From positions 1 through 8,127 of the forward strand of contig JBIKVP010000083.1 of the NCBI GenBank assembly GCA_044356745.1: a DNA stretch of 8,127 bases. Direction: 5' to 3'. Source of the DNA: JBIKVP01 sp044356745 (lineage in GTDB: Bacteria; Pseudomonadota; Alphaproteobacteria; Rhizobiales; Beijerinckiaceae). The translations under genes were made by a program, and so were the position numbers. Below the pieces are notes generated by a model that worked only from the letters and a program-made list of their open reading frames with translations, ran no database searches and was not told the DNA's origin. This document shows, one piece after another, positions 1-4,681 of this stretch. Position 1 is the stretch's first letter. Every line of letters begins with the position of its first letter.

Positions 1-114
1 GTGAAGGCCATCCTTGGCTTCCTGAATACCACTTTTCCGCAAAAAGCACGATTATGGGTTGACCGCCTATCCGATAACTTCAAAATACTTCAGACACCAA
101 CTCTTCAAATGTGA
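1..114 (+). CDS. 3' end of an unidentified plus-strand gene (partial)
   Basis: Frame 1 is open from the first base of the window to a TGA at 112-114, giving 37 residues that begin VKAILGFLNTTFPQ and end in PTLQM. The window cuts the 5' part. The start of the tail (V-K-A-I-L-G-F-L, then F-P) resembles the last helix of LysR-type regulators, which often read like VRAFIDFLVERF, but this is a weak resemblance over few residues. Its last 35 bases overlap the tail of the minus-strand PAS fragment, so the two would be convergent. An open run of 37 codons can occur by chance, so the call stays tentative. Confidence 0.25.
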   Translation: MKAILGFLNTTFPQKARLWVDRLSDNFKILQTPTLQM

Positions 115-283
115 GGGGTATACCACAAATGGTCGCAGGATTGATCTCAAATGTTCTGCAAAAAGACGCGCTTGCAGCAATAATCTTCTGGTCTTCAGTT
201 AAAAAAAGTAATGGCTCATGAGACGATACCACCACAGCGAGCGTGCTTGCGGCTTCAAAATGCACGACTGGTATCTTTGGCAT
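80..283 (-). pseudogene. Truncated PAS-domain sensor (histidine kinase) N-terminal fragment
   Basis: This 67-codon minus-strand ORF starts with ATG at 283-281. Residues ~10-57 match the beginning of PAS domains of alphaproteobacterial HWE/HisKA_2 sensor kinases: a V-V-V-S-S-H-E-P-L-L-F-L stretch, then I-I-A-A-S-A-S-F-C-R-T-F (34-45) and the G-I-P-L turn (54-57). In intact relatives this is followed by a F-x-L-G-x-G-x-W-D segment, the rest of the PAS fold and a kinase core. Here the similarity stops at residue 57, ten unrelated residues follow, and a TGA ends the frame. I found no continuation in the other two minus frames down to position 1. A weak GAGAG-type Shine-Dalgarno lies ahead of the ATG. 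It is most likely the 5' stump of a deleted sensor kinase gene; a free-standing short PAS-like protein is less likely. Confidence 0.6.
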
Positions 284-298
284 AAAATGGCTCTCAAG

Positions 299-333
299 AG
301 CCGAAGACTCGCGAAGCGAGTCATCACTCGGCT
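299..333. repeat. Nested inverted repeat (hairpin within a hairpin)
   Basis: An inner perfect 7-bp stem, GACTCGC (306-312) and GCGAGTC (316-322), closes a GAA triloop. An outer 6-bp stem, AGCCGA (299-304) and TCGGCT (328-333), encloses it. The element lies just upstream of the PAS fragment's start codon on the minus strand, so it would fall in that gene's leader. In the plus direction it is followed by GAAAAATC rather than a T-run, so it is not a standard terminator. Function unknown. Confidence 0.55.
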
Positions 334-496
334 GAAAAATCGTTCCGCCTATTCAAAGGAGGCTTAGAAGAAACAACCTACCATGAATTACGTTCCATGT
401 ATCATGCTAAATTTTTACATATACCTAACCACCATGGTGAGGAAAATCTAACTCTATTCCCACGTCAAAACCTGCTATGACGCTAAATTGCTCTTA

Positions 497-524
497 AATA
501 TTCGCAATTTTGCGCATGAATATT
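497..524. repeat. Inverted repeat downstream of esterase remnant
   Basis: AATATT (497-502) pairs with AATATT (519-524), and CGCAA (503-507) pairs with TTGCG (510-514), leaving CATG (515-518) as a bulge. This gives an 11-bp interrupted stem. It starts 14 bases past the stop codon of the minus-strand esterase remnant and may be that lost gene's old transcription terminator. There is only a short ATTTAAG run after it in the minus direction. Confidence 0.4.
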
Positions 525-537
525 AAAAGTCAAATGA

Positions 538-723
538 TCAAGCAAGAGAATGGTTTTTGAAGAAGCGGATCATTTCCATGGATGCATCAGGCTCTAAGGG
601 ATCCGTGTAGGAACCCGCAGTACTTCCACCTAACCAAGCATGACCGGCTCCCTCAACGACCCAGTGTACCAAAAGAACGCGTCCATTCGCGTCAGAAAAG
701 AGGAGACCAATAAGACATAACGG
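538..723 (-). pseudogene. 3' remnant of a PHB-depolymerase/LpqC-family esterase
   Basis: Reading the minus strand from about 699 down to the TGA at 540-538 gives S-D-A-N-G-R-V-L-L-V-H-W followed by V-V-E-G-A-G-H-A-W-L-G-G and then S-Y-T-D-P, E-P-D-A-S-M-E-M-I-R-F-F. This is the highly characteristic C-terminus of extracellular PHB-depolymerase-type alpha/beta hydrolases (LpqC-like). The G-A-G-H-A-W block contains the histidine expected to complete the Ser-Asp-His triad. The frame is closed upstream by a TGA at 726-724, there is no usable start codon, and the nucleophile-bearing GxSxG part is absent from the neighbouring DNA. About 55 residues remain of a family usually near 300 or more. It is a dead gene fragment on the opposite strand from the glycosylase gene that follows. 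Confidence 0.75.
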
Positions 724-869
724 TCAATGGTGTTTTTTTAAAGATGCGCTCGCTTCTGGATTTACCTCAGAGCCTAATGAAGCTCGCCAATAATAAAGAT
801 TATAATTGCAACCAACTATACGATAATGTGTTCCATAACGGGGAATATGACCCTATTTTTCAGGAAACG

Positions 870-1376
870 ATGACACGGAAACTGATAATCATGCAGATCG
901 TTGCCTTTCCACCGATCCTTCCCGAAAAACCTCACACGCTGATCTTAGGCACGATGCCGGGTTTGAAGTCTTTGAAGTTCCAACAATATTATGCTCACCC
1001 CCAAAATCAGTTCTGGAAGTTTATGGGCGATATTTACGGAGCAAACCCTTCACTTCCCTATGAGGAGCGTTTAAGGATCCTTAAAGAGCACGGCATAGCG
1101 GTTTGGGATGTAGTTCAAGCCTGTCAACGACAAGGCAGTATGGATGCAGATATCAAAAATGAAGTGGTGAACGATTTTGAAGCATTCTTTCAGCGTCACC
1201 CGACAATCCGGCGCGTCGTGTTCGACAGTTTAACGGCTGAGAAGATATATAATAAGAGAGTGCTCCCCATGCTCACAAAGAATCTTCAATATGCACGGGT
1301 TCCCTCACCAAGCCCTGCCCATGCGCGCATGAGCTACACTGCAAAATTGGCACGTTGGAGGGAAGTTCTTCTATGA
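870..1376 (+). CDS. DNA-deoxyinosine (hypoxanthine) glycosylase, UDG superfamily
   Basis: This enzyme is predicted to remove hypoxanthine, the deamination product of adenine, from DNA and so begin base excision repair in the cytoplasm. Counted from the ATG at 891, the F-P-P-I motif is at 6-9, the motif-1 region L-I-L-G-T-M-P-G at 17-24 runs into Q-Y-Y-A-H-P-Q-N-Q-F-W (32-42), V-W-D-V is at 71-74, and the motif-2 region P-S-P-S-P-A-H-A is at 138-145. This layout is typical of family 6 (HDG-like) members, with the catalytic-region Asn at 39. The segment V-V-F-D-S (109-113) stands where relatives usually carry F-N-G. The frame is open upstream to an ATG at 744, but that would add a 42-49-residue extension without family similarity and without a Shine-Dalgarno. 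ATG 870 (AGGAA at 862-866, short spacing) and ATG 891 (GGAA at 877-880) both fit the family length of about 160 residues. An exact TATAAT at 801-806 also favours a downstream start. The final TGA overlaps an ATG (ATGA). Confidence 0.85.
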   Translation: MTRKLIIMQIVAFPPILPEKPHTLILGTMPGLKSLKFQQYYAHPQNQFWKFMGDIYGANPSLPYEERLRILKEHGIAVWDVVQACQRQGSMDADIKNEVVNDFEAFFQRHPTIRRVVFDSLTAEKIYNKRVLPMLTKNLQYARVPSPSPAHARMSYTAKLARWREVLL

Positions 1377-1411
1377 GTAAAAGAGCTGTAATCTCGCCTC
1401 CGAATGAATGA

Positions 1412-1469
1412 CCTTGAACTCTTCATCATACATGGCACGAGGTAATTTTTTTGATGATGAGGAGTTAGG
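1412..1469. repeat. Long imperfect inverted repeat after the glycosylase gene
   Basis: The left arm AACTCTTCATCAT (1417-1429) and right arm ATGATGAGGAGTT (1454-1466) form a 13-bp stem with one G-U pair. CCT (1412-1414) and AGG (1467-1469) can extend it across a two-base bulge. The 24-base loop includes a run of seven T (1446-1452). The structure begins 36 bases after the glycosylase stop codon and could terminate its transcript or form part of a small RNA. No T-run follows the stem, so it is not a textbook intrinsic terminator. Confidence 0.5.
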
Positions 1470-1658
1470 CAGCTCCCCAAAAAAGCGCGCCTTTCCTTGA
1501 AGAGCAAATAAACTGAATATCAATTTAAAAGACGCGCTCATCTTGGCAAGAGTCTTTCAGTGCCTTAAATAGGAATTAAGATATAAAATGATGCAAATCT
1601 GTGTACTTCATCATCATGCACCTGCAGTGTTTGATGACGAATGTGATGGTCATAAGAA

Positions 1659-1688
1659 TTGCAAAGGAGTTTTAAGCGTTTTTATGAT
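1659..1688 (+). promoter_or_regulatory. Candidate sigma-70-type promoter for ftsH
   Basis: TTGCAA (1659-1664) and TATGAT (1683-1688) are separated by 18 bases and match the -35 and -10 consensus at 4 of 6 and 5 of 6 positions. Initiation near 1695 would leave a leader of about 85 bases before ftsH. I found no convincing heat-shock (RpoH) promoter, although ftsH is often heat-inducible in this class. A CTTGAA at 1496-1501 lacks a good partner -10. Confidence 0.35.
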
Positions 1689-1778
1689 TAGTTATACGCT
1701 GCATAAATATTTTGTTATAAACCTCACGCGCGCCTTCAAGAAGCGTTTTGTTGTATGATTCTGTAAGGACCCATTGTC

Positions 1779-3710
1779 ATGAACCCCAATGTCCGTAATT
1801 TTGCCCTTTGGGCGGTGATTTTTTTGCTGGTTCTCGCACTGGTGACGATGTTCCAAAGCCCTAACCCTGCGCAACGCGGTGTGAGTGATGAGATCGCTTA
1901 TTCTCAACTGCTCAATGAGGCAGATGCAGGGCGTATTAGTACAGTGGTCATTGCAGGGCATGATATTTCAGGAACATACAGTGATGGTCGTCGCTTTAAC
2001 ACTTACGCACCATTTGACCCTGCTTTAGTGACAAAATTACGCGACAAAGGCGTGCAGATTACTGCGCGTCCACCTTCTGATAATTCACCGTGGTATGTTT
2101 CGCTGCTCGCTAACTGGCTTCCATTAATTCTTTTTATTGGGGTATGGATTTTTCTGACACGACAAATGCAAAGTGGTGCAGGCAAGGCAATGGGTTTTGG
2201 AAAGTCAAAAGCACGTATGCTGAACGAAGCGAGCGGTAAAGTGACATTTGAAGATGTCGCGGGCATTGATGAAGCCAAGGAAGATTTGCAGGAAATTGTT
2301 GAATTTCTCAAAGACCCGCAAAAATTTCAACGTTTGGGTGGACGCATTCCGCGCGGTGTTCTTCTGATTGGCCCTCCCGGAACAGGTAAAACGCTTACCG
2401 CACGCGCTGTCGCGGGGGAAGCAGAAGTCCCATTTTTTACGATTTCAGGTTCTGATTTCGTTGAAATGTTTGTAGGTGTTGGTGCATCACGTGTCCGCGA
2501 TATGTTTGAACAAGCAAAAAAGAATGCGCCTTGTATCATCTTCATTGATGAGATTGATGCGGTAGGTCGTCATCGTGGAGCAGGTCTTGGCGGCGGAAAC
2601 GATGAGCGCGAACAAACACTTAACCAGCTTCTCGTGGAGATGGATGGTTTTGAACAAAATGAAAGCATTATCATTATCGCAGCCACCAACCGTCCAGATG
2701 TACTTGACCCTGCTTTGATGCGTCCGGGTCGTTTTGATCGCCGCATTACCATCTCTAATCCCGATGTTACGGGGCGCGAGAAAATTCTCAAAGTTCATGT
2801 GCGCAAAGTTCCGCTTGCGCCTGATGTTGATCTCAAGCGTATCGCAAAGCGTACCTCTGGCTTTTCCGGTGCTGATCTCATGAACCTTGTGAATGAAGCG
2901 GCACTCCTTGCTGCGCGTCGCAATAAACGCATCGTCACGCTTGATGAATTCAACGATGCGCAAGACAAGATCATGATGGGTGCAGAGCGCCGCTCACTCA
3001 AGCAAAACGAAGAAGATAAGCTCAATACCGCTTATCATGAAGCGGGGCATGCTATCACGGCACTAAATGTACCCTCATCTGATCCTATTCATAAGGCAAC
3101 AATTGTGCCACGGGGTTGGGCACTGGGGGTCGTGCAGTTTTTACCTGAAGGGGATAATGACCGCGTATCTTTCAAATACAAAAAAATGGTGTCCAATCTT
3201 GTTGTTGGAATGGGAGGGCGTGCCGCAGAAGAATTGATTTTTGGCAAAGAGCAAATTTCCTCTGGCGCATCATCTGATATTAAGATGGTCACGAACCTTG
3301 CCCGCTCAATGGTTATGAAGTGGGGTTTTTCGGATAAACTGGGAACCGTACTTTATGGGTCTGATCAGGAAGAGGTTTTTCTGGGCTATTCCATGGGCAA
3401 ATCAGATCATATTTCTGAAGCCACAGCACAAATTATTGATCAAGAAGTGCGTCGCCTGATTGATGAAGCATATATTGAAGCAAAACGTATTTTAACAGAA
3501 AAACGCAACGATCTCGAAGCGCTCACAAAGGCACTAATTGAATTTGAGACGCTTTCAGGTGAAGAGATTAAAGATTTACTTGATAACGGCATCAAGCCGT
3601 CACGCGATGATGATGCGACACCCACAGTGCGCCCTTCCGCCGTACCTTCAGCAGGACGCAATAAACCCGCGCCAGAAGCCGATACCGGATTAGAGCCGCA
3701 GCCTACATAA
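1779..3710 (+). CDS. ftsH: ATP-dependent zinc metalloprotease FtsH
   Basis: FtsH is a membrane-anchored AAA+ protease that forms hexamers in the inner membrane and degrades misfolded membrane proteins and short-lived regulators. The 643 residues show the full family layout. There is a first membrane helix at about 8-25, a periplasmic domain at about 30-105 and a second helix at about 108-127. The AAA module has Walker A GPPGTGKT (198-205), pore loop FVGV (231-234), Walker B IIFIDEID (253-260) and a second region of homology ending in RPGR with arginine fingers R315 and R318. The peptidase has zinc motif HEAGH (420-424) with a third ligand at D500 in S-G-A-S-S-D. The C-terminal ~35 residues are a proline- and alanine-rich tail. 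The start is well supported by AAGGA at 1765-1769, nine bases before the ATG. The SDR gene begins 16 bases after the stop, so one transcript is likely. All catalytic residues are present. Confidence 0.98.
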   Translation: MNPNVRNFALWAVIFLLVLALVTMFQSPNPAQRGVSDEIAYSQLLNEADAGRISTVVIAGHDISGTYSDGRRFNTYAPFDPALVTKLRDKGVQITARPPSDNSPWYVSLLANWLPLILFIGVWIFLTRQMQSGAGKAMGFGKSKARMLNEASGKVTFEDVAGIDEAKEDLQEIVEFLKDPQKFQRLGGRIPRGVLLIGPPGTGKTLTARAVAGEAEVPFFTISGSDFVEMFVGVGASRVRDMFEQAKKNAPCIIFIDEIDAVGRHRGAGLGGGNDEREQTLNQLLVEMDGFEQNESIIIIAATNRPDVLDPALMRPGRFDRRITISNPDVTGREKILKVHVRKVPLAPDVDLKRIAKRTSGFSGADLMNLVNEAALLAARRNKRIVTLDEFNDAQDKIMMGAERRSLKQNEEDKLNTAYHEAGHAITALNVPSSDPIHKATIVPRGWALGVVQFLPEGDNDRVSFKYKKMVSNLVVGMGGRAAEELIFGKEQISSGASSDIKMVTNLARSMVMKWGFSDKLGTVLYGSDQEEVFLGYSMGKSDHISEATAQIIDQEVRRLIDEAYIEAKRILTEKRNDLEALTKALIEFETLSGEEIKDLLDNGIKPSRDDDATPTVRPSAVPSAGRNKPAPEADTGLEPQPT

Positions 3711-3726
3711 ACCGATAAAAATCATC

Positions 3727-4593
3727 ATGCAGATTTTAATCTTTGGTCTGGGCTATTCGGCACGTTTTTTCGCGGATCGTTTTATGGCAAGCGATGTGCG
3801 TATAACGGGTACAGTACGCACTCAAGAAAAAATCGATAGATTACATCATTCTCAAACTTCGCTTCGACGTTTTAATGGGACAGGATTTGATGATGTTTTA
3901 ATACGAGATATTAAAAGTGCTAACGCTTGCCTCGTGAGTATCCCGCCTGATGCGCAAGGCGATCCTGTTTTACGCTCTTTTTACAACGCTCTTGCTCAAG
4001 CATCACATCTAAAATGGATCGGGTATCTCTCTACCGTTGGCGTTTATGGCAATCACAACGGAGCATGGGTGAACGAAGAAACACCGTGCAATCCAATGTC
4101 AATACGCTCACATCAACGTTTAAAGGCTGAGCAAGCGTGGCTTGATTTCGCAGACACGACAGAAAAAACAGTGCATATTTTGCGCCTATCCGGAATATAT
4201 GGCCCAAATAAAAATGCGCTGATTAATCTCAAAAATGGTACAGCACGACGGATTATTAAACCTGATCAAGTTTTTAATCGCATCCATGTCAAAGACATTG
4301 CGGGCGCAGCTTATACAGCGTTACACAGTCAAGAAACGACAGGGATTTATAACGTTACCGACGACGAGCCTGCGCCACCCCAAGATGTTGTTGCGTATGC
4401 CGCGCGCTTAATGAATGTTCCCATCCCACCTGATACCCCTTTTGAAGCTGCGCCTTTAAGTGATATGGGACGTGAGTTTTATAGTGAGAATAAGCGCGTA
4501 AGTAACTCAAGACTTAAGAATGCACTTGGTTATAACCTGATTTATCGAACATATCGGGAGGGTTTGACAGCTCTACAGTGCGCTAGAGATTAA
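3727..4593 (+). CDS. Atypical SDR-family NAD(P)-binding protein (YeeZ-like)
   Basis: This 288-residue protein belongs to the extended/atypical short-chain dehydrogenase group that includes YeeZ-like putative NAD(P)-dependent epimerases; its substrate is unknown. The N-terminal dinucleotide-binding loop is I-F-G-L-G-Y-S-A (5-12). Then come a beta-strand with C-L-V-S-I-P-P (68-74), the Y-L-S-T-V-G-V-Y-G segment (100-108), R-L-S-G-I-Y-G-P (153-160), and N-R-I-H-V-K-D-I-A (184-192) at the usual substrate-domain position. The classical YxxxK is not seen: the region holds R-S-H-Q-R-L-K-A-E (127-135), as is usual in this atypical subgroup, so catalysis cannot be assumed. The first codons fit the family start, but no clear Shine-Dalgarno precedes the ATG. 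Its position 16 bases after ftsH suggests that it depends on ftsH transcription and perhaps on translation carrying over. Confidence 0.85.
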   Translation: MQILIFGLGYSARFFADRFMASDVRITGTVRTQEKIDRLHHSQTSLRRFNGTGFDDVLIRDIKSANACLVSIPPDAQGDPVLRSFYNALAQASHLKWIGYLSTVGVYGNHNGAWVNEETPCNPMSIRSHQRLKAEQAWLDFADTTEKTVHILRLSGIYGPNKNALINLKNGTARRIIKPDQVFNRIHVKDIAGAAYTALHSQETTGIYNVTDDEPAPPQDVVAYAARLMNVPIPPDTPFEAAPLSDMGREFYSENKRVSNSRLKNALGYNLIYRTYREGLTALQCARD

Positions 4594-4614
4594 TGCAGGA
4601 TTTATTATTTAAAG

Positions 4615-4655
4615 CGTGATTGAAGGATCTAGGCGATTTGCATAAATCCTTCACG
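4615..4655. terminator. Candidate bidirectional hairpin terminator
   Basis: GAAGGAT (4622-4628) pairs with ATCCTTC (4646-4652), and CGT (4615-4617) with ACG (4653-4655) across a GATT bulge; the loop is 17 bases. It sits in the 88-bp gap between the convergent SDR gene and acnA, where a shared terminator is expected. Neither side has a clear T-run, so it may act weakly or only as an mRNA 3' end. Confidence 0.4.
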
Positions 4656-4681
4656 ATTCTCACAACGATAAGCATTTGCCT

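Larger units (their letters stand above)
284..537. other. Gene-free spacer between two gene remnants
   Basis: I find no supported gene in these 254 bases. An AGGAGG at about 359-364 is followed 18 or more bases later by a 22-codon ORF starting MNYVPCIMLN, which is too far from the site and unlike any known protein. The stretch carries two inverted repeats, listed separately. Flanked by a 5' gene stump and a 3' gene stump, it is probably eroded former coding or intergenic DNA. Confidence 0.5.
1377..1778. other. Gene-free intergenic region upstream of ftsH
   Basis: About 400 bases lie between the glycosylase stop and ftsH. They contain the long imperfect inverted repeat at 1412-1469, a smaller GGAG...CTCC repeat at 1461-1476, and a candidate promoter near ftsH. 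The only ORFs are short: a 12-residue plus-strand ORF overlapping the glycosylase stop, and a 56-residue minus-strand ORF at 1541-1371 with no ribosome binding site. I recognise neither product. The length is unusual for this gene-dense window. Confidence 0.5.

Noticed and set aside
382..450. 22-codon plus-strand ORF after an AGGAGG
   Set aside because: The ribosome-binding-like site is too far from the ATG and the peptide shows no family features.
1..740. Insertion sequence or prophage as cause of the gene remnants
   Set aside because: I could find no transposase frame, terminal inverted repeats or target duplication in the segment.
1491..1530. Possible heat-shock (RpoH) promoter with CTTGAA at 1496-1501
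   Set aside because: No CCCCAT-like -10 box lies at the proper distance, and it would be about 280 bases from ftsH.
1371..1541. 56-residue minus-strand ORF between the glycosylase gene and ftsH (begins MSASFKLIFS)
   Set aside because: It has no Shine-Dalgarno, matches nothing I recognise, and it contains the long inverted repeat and overlaps the glycosylase stop. It is more likely chance.
1692..3661. Several minus-strand ORFs opposite ftsH
   Set aside because: They lie antisense to a full-length, motif-complete FtsH and are shadows of its codon bias.
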